DNA from: Maricaulis sp039978735
GTDB lineage: Bacteria > Pseudomonadota > Alphaproteobacteria > Caulobacterales > Maricaulaceae
DNA length: 64,000 nt
Direction of reading: 5' to 3'
NCBI RefSeq assembly: GCF_039978735.1
Contig: NZ_JBDWAS010000058.1
Coordinates: 1-64,000 of the forward strand
Below the pieces are notes generated by a model. The model made no database searches, had not been told where the DNA came from, and was given only the letters and a program-made list of their open reading frames with translations. Made by a program: the position numbers and the translations under genes. Shown here piece after piece: positions 10,496 through 18,614 of the stretch (position 1 is the first letter of the stretch; the number at the start of each line of letters is the position of its first letter).

Positions 10496-10933
10496 ATGAA
10501 AATCAAGACCACGCTCATGGCCGCCGTATTCGGCATGGCCGTCACCGCCGCCCCGGCTCTGGCTGCCTGGCCGCCGAACACCAACCAGACGATTTCCGGC
10601 ACGCTCAGCCTGGAGCAGAGCATCCAGATCGACTGTGTTGTCACCGTCAATCTGAGCATTGACGGATCCGGCGACCCGACGATTACCGGCCGCAGCTTTG
10701 CGCCGGGCAGTTTCCTGTGCGGCGGCGTGGTTTCGCCGTCTGGTACCTGGACGGCCGCTTGGGGCCCCGGAGCCAATGAAGTGACGCTCTCGATCGGCGC
10801 GTCCTCTGTCCTTGGCTCCTGCTTCGATACGGTGGTGGCCGATTTCGACCACACCACCAATACGCTCACCTTCAACAATGTGACCGTGTCGGGAACGCCG
10901 AGCGATTGCTACGTTGACGGCTCCCTGAGCTGA
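10496..10933 (+). CDS. small secreted PraB-like protein
   Basis: 145 residues: a clean signal peptide (MKIKTTLMAAVFGMAVTA...ALA) and a small Thr/Ser/Gly-rich, probably beta-sheet domain with four cysteines (IDCVVTV, FLCGG, GSCFDT, SDCYVDG) that could form disulfides. The layout (a GTLSLEQSIQIDC opening, a central ITGRSFAPGSFLCG segment and a trailing TPSDCYVDG) recalls the PraB family, named after a Pseudomonas activator of alkane oxidation; this is a pattern-level resemblance only. GGAGG lies 7 bases before the ATG. It follows a structured leader and is followed by a strong hairpin and an exporter operon, so it may be an export substrate or partner. Confidence 0.7.
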   Translation: MKIKTTLMAAVFGMAVTAAPALAAWPPNTNQTISGTLSLEQSIQIDCVVTVNLSIDGSGDPTITGRSFAPGSFLCGGVVSPSGTWTAAWGPGANEVTLSIGASSVLGSCFDTVVADFDHTTNTLTFNNVTVSGTPSDCYVDGSLS

Positions 10934-10959
10934 GTTCGGTCTCCACTTTCTGGTGGAAC

Positions 10960-11003
10960 ACGACGGGAGTCGGGCACGTATCGCGTGCCCGGCTCCTTCG
11001 TCG
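10960..11003 (+). terminator. long hairpin after the PraB-like gene
   Basis: ACGACG plus GGAGTCGGGCACG pairs with CGTGCCCGGCTCC plus CGTCGT around a short loop, a stem of about 19 pairs with one G-T pair and a small bulge. It separates the small secreted protein from the exporter operon and may be a terminator or an attenuator. Confidence 0.65.
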
Positions 11004-11063
11004 TTCATGCTCGGGCTTGAAGTGGAGCACAGTGGAGGTAGCATCTGTGCTGGAGGACACGGT

Positions 11064-11738
11064 TTGCTGGCGTTGACAGGTGTCACGAAAACTTATGGCG
11101 ACGGCGCAGGTCGTGTGACCGCGCTCGACGATGTGTCGCTCCATGTGGAAGCCGGTGGTTTTGTGGCCGTGTGCGGACCGTCCGGGTCCGGCAAGAGTAC
11201 TTTGCTCAACATCATCGGCTTGCTGGACAAGCCGGATGCCGGGGATGTGTCGCTCGGTGGCGAGCGGGTCGTGCTTGCCGGCCGGGCAGAGGCGGCCCGA
11301 CTGCGCAACCGGCTCATCGGCTTCGTCTTCCAGTCCTTCCAGCTTCTGCCCCGCCTGACAGCCTGGGAGAACGTGGCCTTGCCGCTGTTCCATCGCGGCG
11401 TCGGGCGGGACGAGCGCCGGGTAAAGGCACTCGCTGCGCTCGACAAGGTCGGTTTGTCGGACCGGGCCACGCATCGACCGGAGGCCCTGTCCGGCGGCCA
11501 GCGCCAGCGCGTTGCGCTGGCCCGCGCGCTGGTCGGCGAGCCCGCGCTGATGCTGGCAGACGAGCCGACCGGCAGCCTGGACAGCGTCAGTGCCGGCGCC
11601 GCGCTCGATCTCCTGCGCGATGTGAATGTGCGTCTGGGCGTCACCATCGTCATGGTCACGCATGACCGTGAAGCAGCAGCCCGCTGCGACCGCACGATCA
11701 ATATCCGGGACGGCCGGGTGGCCGGGGAGGCGGCATGA
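11064..11738 (+). CDS. ABC transporter ATP-binding protein, MacB/LolD type
   Basis: 224 residues with Walker A (CGPSGSGKST), Q-loop (FVFQSFQLLPRLTAWENV), signature (LSGGQRQRVALARAL), Walker B (LMLADEPTG) and switch His (MVTHD). These features define the ATPase of type VII (MacB/LolD-like) mechanotransmission transporters. I chose the TTG at 11064 because GGAGG sits 7 bases upstream and the domain begins there; an ATG at 11007 would add an unrelated tail and has no ribosome site. The stop overlaps the permease start (ATGA). Confidence 0.9.
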   Translation: MLALTGVTKTYGDGAGRVTALDDVSLHVEAGGFVAVCGPSGSGKSTLLNIIGLLDKPDAGDVSLGGERVVLAGRAEAARLRNRLIGFVFQSFQLLPRLTAWENVALPLFHRGVGRDERRVKALAALDKVGLSDRATHRPEALSGGQRQRVALARALVGEPALMLADEPTGSLDSVSAGAALDLLRDVNVRLGVTIVMVTHDREAAARCDRTINIRDGRVAGEAA

Positions 11739-12931
11739 GGGCGGGTCCGCCACCGGCAGCGCTTGCCCTGGAAGCACTGACCAATCTGAGGGGGCAGGGT
11801 GCGCGCTCATTGCTGGCGCTACTGGGCATTGTGATCGGTGCCGCAGCGATCGTGGCGCTGACCAATCTCGGACATGTCGCTCAGGCCGAGACGCTGAAGC
11901 GGTTCGAGCAGATGGGGGTCGATATGCTGGTTCTGCGCGGTATTCCGGCCGGCGAAGGCCCGGTCCGTCTCGATCGGGAAACGATCGAGCGGCTCCCTGC
12001 AAGCGATCCCGACGTGATTGAAGCCACACCGTTGGCTGTCGGGCGGGACGGGGTCCGGCCGTTGAACAGGAGGCAGGCGGCGGAAGAAGACGCCATGATC
12101 GTCGCTGTTACCCCGGCCATCTTCCAGGTTGCCGGGCTGGGCATTGCGCGCGGCCGCGCGCTGGGTCCGTTCGATGCCTGTGTCCCTGTCGCCGTTGCCG
12201 GATCAGTCGTCGCGCGCGATCTGACGGCCGGCCAGGCCCACCTCGAACCGGGCGAACGGCTCAGCCTGGCGGGTTATGTCTTCACGCTGGTCGGCGTGCT
12301 TGAACCGGCGCCGCTGGAGGCGCTCAGCCCGGTCGACTATGACCGGTCGATCCTGATCCCGCTCTCCTGCGCCCGGCGCGCCCTGGCCGCCGGGGACCCC
12401 ACCGTGGCACTCGTCAGGTTGCAGCCCGAAGCCGATCCAGACCGGACAGGGCCGCGTCTCGCGGCGGCGCTGGGCAATGCGACCGCGACGGTGACCGTGC
12501 GCAGCGCGCGCGAGATGATCGCGGCCATGAAGCGCCAAACGGGTCTCATTGCACGTTTGCTGGCGGGGATCGGAGGGATATCGCTGGTTGTCGGCGGGAT
12601 TGGCGTGCTGAATGTCATGCTGATGAGTGTGATGGAACGCCGCCGCGAGATCGGTCTGCGGGCGGCGCTTGGCGCCACTCCAGCCGATATACGCTCCCTG
12701 TTCGCGATCGAGGCCGCGATCCTGTCGCTTGGCGGAGGGATGCTGGGGGCGGCATTGGGTATGAGCGTTACCGTATTGTTTTCCTTTCTGTCCGGCTGGG
12801 ACTATGCGGCGGCGTGGTGGATACCCATGCTCGGCCCTGCCGTGGCGGTTCTCGTCGGCGGTGCCTTTGGTCTTTATCCCGCCTTCGCTGCTGCCCGGGT
12901 CGATCCGATCGAGGCCTTGCGTGCGGAATAG
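11735..12931 (+). CDS. MacB-like ABC transporter permease
   Basis: 398 residues with the MacB/FtsX plan: one N-terminal membrane helix (SLLALLGIVIGAAAIVAL), a large periplasmic domain, and three C-terminal helices. These start with the conserved GIGGISLVVGGIGVLNVMLMSVMERRREIGLRAALGAT region and end with YPAFAAARVDPIEALR. It lacks a fused ATPase, which is supplied by the preceding gene. It drives periplasm-to-outside extrusion with the adaptor and TolC-like channel encoded next. Confidence 0.92.
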   Translation: MRAGPPPAALALEALTNLRGQGARSLLALLGIVIGAAAIVALTNLGHVAQAETLKRFEQMGVDMLVLRGIPAGEGPVRLDRETIERLPASDPDVIEATPLAVGRDGVRPLNRRQAAEEDAMIVAVTPAIFQVAGLGIARGRALGPFDACVPVAVAGSVVARDLTAGQAHLEPGERLSLAGYVFTLVGVLEPAPLEALSPVDYDRSILIPLSCARRALAAGDPTVALVRLQPEADPDRTGPRLAAALGNATATVTVRSAREMIAAMKRQTGLIARLLAGIGGISLVVGGIGVLNVMLMSVMERRREIGLRAALGATPADIRSLFAIEAAILSLGGGMLGAALGMSVTVLFSFLSGWDYAAAWWIPMLGPAVAVLVGGAFGLYPAFAAARVDPIEALRAE

Positions 12932-14402
12932 TCCTGCCCTTCTCCTTGCGGTGGCCGCCCTGGCGGTGCACTGGGCTCCGGCGGAGGCCCGGCAACGGTT
13001 ACCTCAACCGGACCCGCTCGCCGGTGTGCCGTCACCGCCGGACAATCCCGTTCCGGGCGGACAGGTGATCGAGATCACGCTCGACGAGGCTGTCGCGCTG
13101 GGGCTCCGCCGGAACCGGACTGTCCAGGCTGCCCATCTGCAGCGCGCGGCCGAACGGTTCGATCTCTATGTCGCCGAGCGGGCCTTTGCGCCGCGCGGTG
13201 AATTGCGTGCGGAAGTCGTTCGCCGGGTCTCCGGCGGTGTCACCCGGTCCGAGGCATCGGTCTCGCCGGGGATAGGCCTTGTGACGCCGCTGGGCACGCA
13301 GATCGATTTTACCTGGCAGCTCACCGAACGGCTCGGCGGTGCCGGTGGCGGTCTGTCCCAATCGGCGACCGTGAGTGTCAGCCAGCCACTGGTCCGCGGT
13401 GCTGGGCCCGAGGTCAATCTTGCTCCGGTCCGGATCGCGCGGCTGCAGGAGCGGATCAACCGTCTCCGGCTGGAGGGCACGGTTTCGGATACGATTACCG
13501 CGATCGTCTTTGCCTATCGCGCCTTGATGCAGGCGCAGGAACAGGTACGGCTGGCCGACATATCGCTGGAACGTGCACGGGCCCTGCTGGAGACCAATCG
13601 CCGCCTCGTCGAGGCAGGCCGGATGGCGGCGGCCGACATCGTGCAGACCGAGTCAGCTGTCGCGGCCCAGGATGTTGCCCGCCTGCAGGCCGAGCAGAAC
13701 CTCAACAGTGCCCAGCTAGCGTTGACACGTCTTCTTGCGCTCGACCCGCGAACCAACATCCAGGCCGCTGGCCCTGTCGATGCAGAATATGTCGCCGTCG
13801 ACACTGTTCGCGCGGTACAGCTGGCCCTGGACAATCGTGTGGATGTGCTGGCGCAGGACATTGCCGTCCAGCAGGCCCGTCAATCCCTTGTGCTTGCACG
13901 TGATCGCCGGCGCTGGGATGTCTCCCTGTTCGGTGCTGTTACGCAGCGGGGCGCCGAACAGGGGCTGGCGGAAATCTATGAGGACGAGACGGATGTAACG
14001 GCTGGCGTGCGCGTGGAGATTCCCTTGGGTGATGTGTCAGCCGAACAGGGCGTGGTGCGCGCCCGCACCAGCCTCGATCTGGCGGAACTGCGATCGGCGG
14101 ATCTGGCCCAGGCCGTCGAGGTTCAGGTGCGCGACGCGGTGCAGCAGGTCGAGGCGCGATGGCGTCAGGTGGAGACGGCACGCCGGGCGCGGGACCTCGC
14201 TGAACGCGCCCTGGAACTGGAGCAGGAAAAGCTGCAGGCCGGCCGGACCTCGAATTTCGAGATTCTCTCGCTCCAGGCAGGGCTTCGCACGGCCGACATC
14301 CAGGCGCTCGCAGCCGAGATCGCCTACCTCAACGCGCTGACCGCGCTGGACCAGCAAATCGGGAGTACGCTTGAAACATGGCGCATCACGCTCGAACCCT
14401 GA
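12921..14402 (+). CDS. TolC-family outer-membrane efflux channel
   Basis: 493 residues: a signal peptide (PALLLAVAALAVHWAPAEA), then two repeats of the TolC outer-membrane-efflux fold with long coiled-coil helices. Typical motifs are EITLDEAVALGLRRNR at the N terminus and the Ala/Gln/Glu-rich helices ending in AEIAYLNALTALDQQIGS. The GTG at 12921 is preferred: GAGG lies upstream, it yields a proper signal peptide, and it overlaps the permease stop by 11 bases. It forms the outer-membrane duct of the exporter. Confidence 0.92.
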   Translation: MRNSPALLLAVAALAVHWAPAEARQRLPQPDPLAGVPSPPDNPVPGGQVIEITLDEAVALGLRRNRTVQAAHLQRAAERFDLYVAERAFAPRGELRAEVVRRVSGGVTRSEASVSPGIGLVTPLGTQIDFTWQLTERLGGAGGGLSQSATVSVSQPLVRGAGPEVNLAPVRIARLQERINRLRLEGTVSDTITAIVFAYRALMQAQEQVRLADISLERARALLETNRRLVEAGRMAAADIVQTESAVAAQDVARLQAEQNLNSAQLALTRLLALDPRTNIQAAGPVDAEYVAVDTVRAVQLALDNRVDVLAQDIAVQQARQSLVLARDRRRWDVSLFGAVTQRGAEQGLAEIYEDETDVTAGVRVEIPLGDVSAEQGVVRARTSLDLAELRSADLAQAVEVQVRDAVQQVEARWRQVETARRARDLAERALELEQEKLQAGRTSNFEILSLQAGLRTADIQALAAEIAYLNALTALDQQIGSTLETWRITLEP

Positions 14403-15613
14403 TTGCCGCTGCGGCGCTGCTCATGCTGTCCCCCGGGTGCGGTCCGGGAGCAGGTGCACCTGTGACCGGTGCGACGCAAAGCCTGGTCCTGGAACCCCGT
14501 CCCGTCGAGATTGTGCTGGGTTTCACCGGCCGCATCAGTCCCGGCGACCGTGCGGATCTGCTCGCACCCTATGAAGGCGTGATCGAGACCCTTCACGTGC
14601 ATGTGGGCGACCGGGTCGCTGCGGGGGATGCGCTCGTCACGCTCAATCCGGCAGACCTGCAGCGCGAACGCGCGCAGGCCGAGGCGGCGCTTCTCCGCGC
14701 CGAGGCCGACGCCGCCGAGCTGGAGGATTGGGAGAACGGTCCGGAAATGTCCCGGGCTCGTCGTGATGTGGCGGGCGCCCGGGCAGACCTGTCGGATCTT
14801 GAGCGGCGTCTCGAGGAAACCGCGGCCTTGCTGGAGCGTGGACTGGTCCCCCGCGGGGAGTATGACGGGCTGGTGCAGCAGCGCCGCGATCTGGTCATGC
14901 AGCTGGACCAGGCGCTTGAACAGCTGGATGCGACCCGTGAGCGAGGTACCGGAAGCCAGCGCCGGATTGCGTTGCTCGAGCGCGATCTGGCGCGAGAGCG
15001 TCTTGAGCGGATCGAGGTCGAGCTGGCCAATTCAACCCTTCGTGCGCCGGTCGCCGGTCTCGTGGTGCGGCCCCCCGATGCCGATGGTGAGCTGGGCGAG
15101 CCGCTACGCGCCGGCAGCCGTGTCAGCCGCGGCCGGCCATTGCTGATTATTGCGCGTCCGGATGCGCTTGATGCGAGTTTCAGGCTCGACGAGGGCGATG
15201 TGACAGCGCTCCTTCCCGGTGCTCCTGTGCGGGTTACAGGGCCGGGCTTTCCGGGGGTGGAGCTGACCGGTACGCTCACGGCCGTCGCCGGTCAGGCGGA
15301 GGCCTCGGCCGCGGGGCAGCTGGCCGAGTTCACGGCTACGGCCCGTCTGGATCCCCTGCCGGAGCCAGCCGCTGAGTCGGTAAGGATCGGCATGACGGCC
15401 GACATCGATGTTGTGGTGTTTGCCGATGATGCGGCTCTCCTGGTCCCGGCACAGGCAGTCGAGGGCTCGCCGGGGGATGCCTGGGTTCATGTCAGGGACG
15501 CGCCCGGCGCGCCGCCGCGCCGCGTACAGGTGGAGATCCGGGCAACCGGTCCTGCCGGTGTCGTAGTGGGGGAGGGCGTTGCTGCGGGCGACACGGTCGT
15601 CTGGCAGAACTGA
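14378..15613 (+). CDS. HlyD/MacA-type periplasmic adaptor, possible lipoprotein
   Basis: 411 residues. The N-terminal hydrophobic segment ends in LLMLSPGCGPG, a non-canonical lipobox, so it may be a lipoprotein or simply secreted. A biotinyl-lipoyl-like half (APYEGVIETLHVHVGDRVAAGDALVTL) is followed by a coiled-coil hairpin (about residues 90-220) and the second lipoyl half (LRAPVAGLVVRPP). A beta-barrel and membrane-proximal domain close the protein. It overlaps the TolC gene by 25 bases. The gene order ATPase-permease-channel-adaptor is a complete tripartite set in one operon. Confidence 0.92.
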   Translation: MAHHARTLIAAAALLMLSPGCGPGAGAPVTGATQSLVLEPRPVEIVLGFTGRISPGDRADLLAPYEGVIETLHVHVGDRVAAGDALVTLNPADLQRERAQAEAALLRAEADAAELEDWENGPEMSRARRDVAGARADLSDLERRLEETAALLERGLVPRGEYDGLVQQRRDLVMQLDQALEQLDATRERGTGSQRRIALLERDLARERLERIEVELANSTLRAPVAGLVVRPPDADGELGEPLRAGSRVSRGRPLLIIARPDALDASFRLDEGDVTALLPGAPVRVTGPGFPGVELTGTLTAVAGQAEASAAGQLAEFTATARLDPLPEPAAESVRIGMTADIDVVVFADDAALLVPAQAVEGSPGDAWVHVRDAPGAPPRRVQVEIRATGPAGVVVGEGVAAGDTVVWQN

Positions 15614-15634
15614 ACTGGCGCCGGCGAGGCGCGG

Positions 15635-16840
15635 CTACACCCGTTCGACCACCATGGCGCTGCCGACGCCCGAACCGCCGTGCACCACAACCAATCCAAG
15701 ACTGCCCCCTTGGCGCTCCATACCGTCAACAAGCGTGCCCAGCAGGATGGCACCTGAGGCCCCCATCGGGTGCCCCATCGCCAGGTGTCCGCCATCGGGA
15801 TTGACCCTGTCGGGATCGGGTGCGTATTCGCGCTCGAAGCGGACCGGCGTGGCGGCGAAGGCCTCCATGAACTCGATCCGGTCGAAATCGCCGATCGCGA
15901 GCCCGGTCTGCGCGAGAACACTGTCCATCGCGGCGAAGCCGGCGGTGAGTTGCAGCACGGGATCGGCGGTGGCTTCGGCAAAGCCGCGAATCCGCGCGCG
16001 CGGGGCGAGGCCGGCGGCCTCGCCAGCCGCCCGTGACCCGATCAGCACCAGTCCGGCGCCGTCGCAGGTCGGCGGGCAGTTGGCCACGGAATGCACGTGC
16101 CGGATCGCGTCGAGTTCCGGCCGCGCCGCGAGCATGATGGCGTCGAATCCTTTTGCGCCCATTCCGGCGAAGGCCGGTTCCATCGCGGCGAGGCTTTCTG
16201 CCGTTGTGTCGGGGCGGATGCCTTCATCATGGGCGAGGGCGACCGATCCGTCCGCGCGGACGATCGGCACAACGCCCCCCAGATCGCCGCGCGCCCAGGC
16301 GGCTGCTGCGCGCTGGTGCGAGCGCAGCGTCACGGCGTCGAGGTCCGCCTTGTCATAGCCGTTCATCGTGGCCATCAGGTCGGCGGACAGGACCACCGGC
16401 ACATAGCGCAGGCGGGCGGCGGTTTCCGGGTCGTCATAATAGAAAGCGTGGTCGCCCATGAAGGGCACGCGCGACATCATCTCGACACCGCCGGCAATGC
16501 GCAGCCGGTCGTCGCCAAGCGCGAGGGCGTCGCTGGCAGACAGGCCGACGGCGGTGAGGCCGGAAACGCAGAAATTGTTGAGTGAAAGCGCCCGCATCTC
16601 CGGCGGCAGATTGGCGTGTAGCCGGCTGACCAGCGCGATATGTCCGCCCTGGGCGCCGATCTGGCCGACACAGCCCAGCGTCAGCCCGGCCGCCCGACCG
16701 ATCGTGTCTTCGCCGGTGCGGGTCCTGAGCGCATCGATCAGCTGGCTGACCAGTTCCTGCGGTGTGAATTCGGCAAGGCCTCCGGTGGCCTTCGACTTGC
16801 CGCGCGGCGTCCGCACCGCGTCGTAAACATAGACTTCCAT
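15635..16840 (-). CDS. thiolase-family acyltransferase lacking the second catalytic Cys
   Basis: 401 residues of the thiolase I/II fold. The nucleophilic Cys is present (NNFCVSGLTAVG) and so is the His of GHPMGASGA. Two usual catalytic elements differ: NEAF reads MEAF (FMEAFAATP), and the C-terminal Cys-Gly-Gly-Gly motif reads VVVHGGSGVGSA, with His in place of the acid/base Cys. It may thus cleave or condense acyl-CoA by altered chemistry, or be inactive. It lies 6 bases after an SCP2-type thiolase, probably in one operon, and is inferred to act in the beta-oxidation step of the catabolic cluster. Confidence 0.9.
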   Translation of the reverse strand: MEVYVYDAVRTPRGKSKATGGLAEFTPQELVSQLIDALRTRTGEDTIGRAAGLTLGCVGQIGAQGGHIALVSRLHANLPPEMRALSLNNFCVSGLTAVGLSASDALALGDDRLRIAGGVEMMSRVPFMGDHAFYYDDPETAARLRYVPVVLSADLMATMNGYDKADLDAVTLRSHQRAAAAWARGDLGGVVPIVRADGSVALAHDEGIRPDTTAESLAAMEPAFAGMGAKGFDAIMLAARPELDAIRHVHSVANCPPTCDGAGLVLIGSRAAGEAAGLAPRARIRGFAEATADPVLQLTAGFAAMDSVLAQTGLAIGDFDRIEFMEAFAATPVRFEREYAPDPDRVNPDGGHLAMGHPMGASGAILLGTLVDGMERQGGSLGLVVVHGGSGVGSAMVVERV

Positions 16841-16846
16841 GCCCGA

Positions 16847-18106
16847 TCAGACCCCGATCACCAGACTGACACTGGCGGTCGTCGATCCGCCGACATTATA
16901 GGTCGCCGCTGTGCGGGCGCCCTCGACCTGGCAGTCCCCCGCCCGGCCCGAGGTCTGGCGGGCTGCATCCAGTGCCATGCGCACGCCGGTCGCGCCGACG
17001 GGATGGCCAAGGCCGATCAGACCGCCCGACGGGTTGAAGGGAAGCTTGCCGCCGGGCGCGATGACGCCGTCCTCGACCGGTTTCCAGGCCTCGCCCGGAG
17101 CGGACAGGCCGAAATGCTCGATCGCCATGTATTCGGTGACCGAGAAACAGTCATGGGTTTCAACAAGGTCGAGATCGTCGGGCCCCGACAGGCCTGCCCG
17201 GGCGTAGGCATCGGTGATCGCCTTGCGCACCCAGGGGAAGATATAGCCGTCGGTGCCGGCGCTCTCCGCCAGCTTTGACTCAAGCAGAAGCGGCGCCGTG
17301 GTGTGGCCCCAGCCTTTCAGTCGCGGAATGTCTTCCAGATCGAGGCCGCGGGCGTCGGCATACTCCCGGGCCACCTCTTCTGAGGCGAGGAAGATCACGG
17401 CCGCACCGTCGGTGACCTGGCCGCAATCGCTCTTGCGCATCCAGCCCTCGATCACCGGATTGGCTTCATCGTCCTGGGCAAAGCTGCGCTCGGTAAACTC
17501 CCAGTTCCGCGTCTGGGCGTTCGGATTGCGGCGGCCGTTGGCGAAGTTGATCTTCGAGATCTCCGCGAGGTGTTCCGGGTTCAGCCCGTAGCGGCGGTCG
17601 TACTCAGCAGCGAGATTGGAGAACATGGCCGGCCAGAGGTAGCGGGCGCCGATGGCCTCGCGTCCGGCCCAGGCCGCGGCGCCAAGATTCTCCGCTGCGG
17701 TCTGGCCGGGCACATTGCGCATCATCTCGACGCCGATGACGCCAGCCAGTCCATAGCGGCCGGCCTCGATATCCGCCATGGCCGCCAGGATCGCCATGGA
17801 GCCGGAAGCGCAGGCGGCTTCGTGCCGGCTGGTGGGCAGGCCGGCGAAGGCGGGATTGGCGTGGACGGCCATGCCGCCCAGCAGACCCTGGCCGCAGAAG
17901 AGTTCCGCCGCGAAATTGCCGACATGGAGCACTTCGACATCGCCGGCATCGATCCGCGCATCCTCGAGCGCGGCCTCGGTCGTCTCGGCGATCATGTCGA
18001 ACAGGCCCTTGTTCTCGCGCGTCCAGTTGCGCGCGAAATCGCTCTGGGCGCCGCCGAGAATGAAGACGGGCGGGGCGCTGGTCCGGGCGGTCGATCGATA
18101 GGTCAT
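16847..18106 (-). CDS. SCP2-type thiolase (acetyl-CoA acetyltransferase / lipid-transfer family)
   Basis: 419 residues with the SCP2-thiolase signatures: Cys in HEAACASGSMA, the HDCF motif (VETHDCFSVTEY), GLIGLGHPVGATG, and a YNVGGS ending. Such enzymes thiolytically shorten branched or ring-derived acyl-CoAs, including sterol side chains. The ATG at 18106 is preferred over one 36 bases upstream because AAGGGG lies 5 bases before it. A copy of the 18-base shared motif lies about 90 bases upstream. Confidence 0.93.
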   Translation of the reverse strand: MTYRSTARTSAPPVFILGGAQSDFARNWTRENKGLFDMIAETTEAALEDARIDAGDVEVLHVGNFAAELFCGQGLLGGMAVHANPAFAGLPTSRHEAACASGSMAILAAMADIEAGRYGLAGVIGVEMMRNVPGQTAAENLGAAAWAGREAIGARYLWPAMFSNLAAEYDRRYGLNPEHLAEISKINFANGRRNPNAQTRNWEFTERSFAQDDEANPVIEGWMRKSDCGQVTDGAAVIFLASEEVAREYADARGLDLEDIPRLKGWGHTTAPLLLESKLAESAGTDGYIFPWVRKAITDAYARAGLSGPDDLDLVETHDCFSVTEYMAIEHFGLSAPGEAWKPVEDGVIAPGGKLPFNPSGGLIGLGHPVGATGVRMALDAARQTSGRAGDCQVEGARTAATYNVGGSTTASVSLVIGV

Positions 18107-18191
18107 GGCGTCCCCTTTTCGGTGTTCTGCGGCTCTGGGCACTCCGGCCGTCAGGCGATGATGGTCTGGTCGGGCAATCTGACAATGAATT

Positions 18192-18209
18192 AACTTGCGT
18201 AGTCAAACC
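18192..18209 (+). promoter_or_regulatory. shared 18-base element, copy A
   Basis: AACTTGCGTAGTCAAACC. It fits the pattern CTTGCR-N7-ACC seen before other genes of the cluster, and lies 86 bases upstream of the SCP2-thiolase start on the other strand. Confidence 0.6.
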
Positions 18210-18504
18210 CACTTTATCGATGCTATGGTCGTGGAGCAAGTGGAGAGCTGCGGGCACGGTGCTTGTGGTCTGTGCAAGTCAGTTTGCGGTCGCGATAAAG
18301 CCCAGACTGTGTGGCCTGTTGCAGCATCTGTGCAGGGCCATCCGGGGTTTGAATTCGCAAGTCCGTTCCGGGGCGCGGGACGTTCAGCGTGCACGGTCAG
18401 ACAGCCGATTTTCTGGTTTCAGTGCGCAAGTGCACAAATGCCGAATAATGGCGGCAAGTCCCTTATATATCGCGATTTATCGCCCGGTTCGAAGAATCCG
18501 TACT

Positions 18505-18522
18505 AACTTGCATTGACGAACC
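18505..18522 (+). promoter_or_regulatory. shared 18-base element, copy B
   Basis: AACTTGCATTGACGAACC, same spacing as the other copies, 93 bases before the TBDR start. It contains TTGACG, which could double as a -35 element. Confidence 0.65.
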
Positions 18523-18614
18523 TAGCTCGCTGCGTGTAGCGTTCCTTCCGGTGTGACCCTCAAACCAATAGCGCTGGCAAGGCAGCTTCGGGTGCACCGA
18601 AGGGGAGGAATACC

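Larger units (their letters stand above)
18107..18614. other. divergent regulatory region between the thiolase operon and a TBDR
   Basis: 508 bases without a supported gene; short frames here show no family features. It carries two copies of the 18-base shared motif, one near each flanking gene. The sequence between (about 18230-18490) shows nothing I can assign. Confidence 0.6.

Noticed and set aside
18195..18516. Short open frames between the SCP2 thiolase and the TBDR
   Set aside because: Composition and starts are random-looking, and the region carries promoter elements for both flanking genes.
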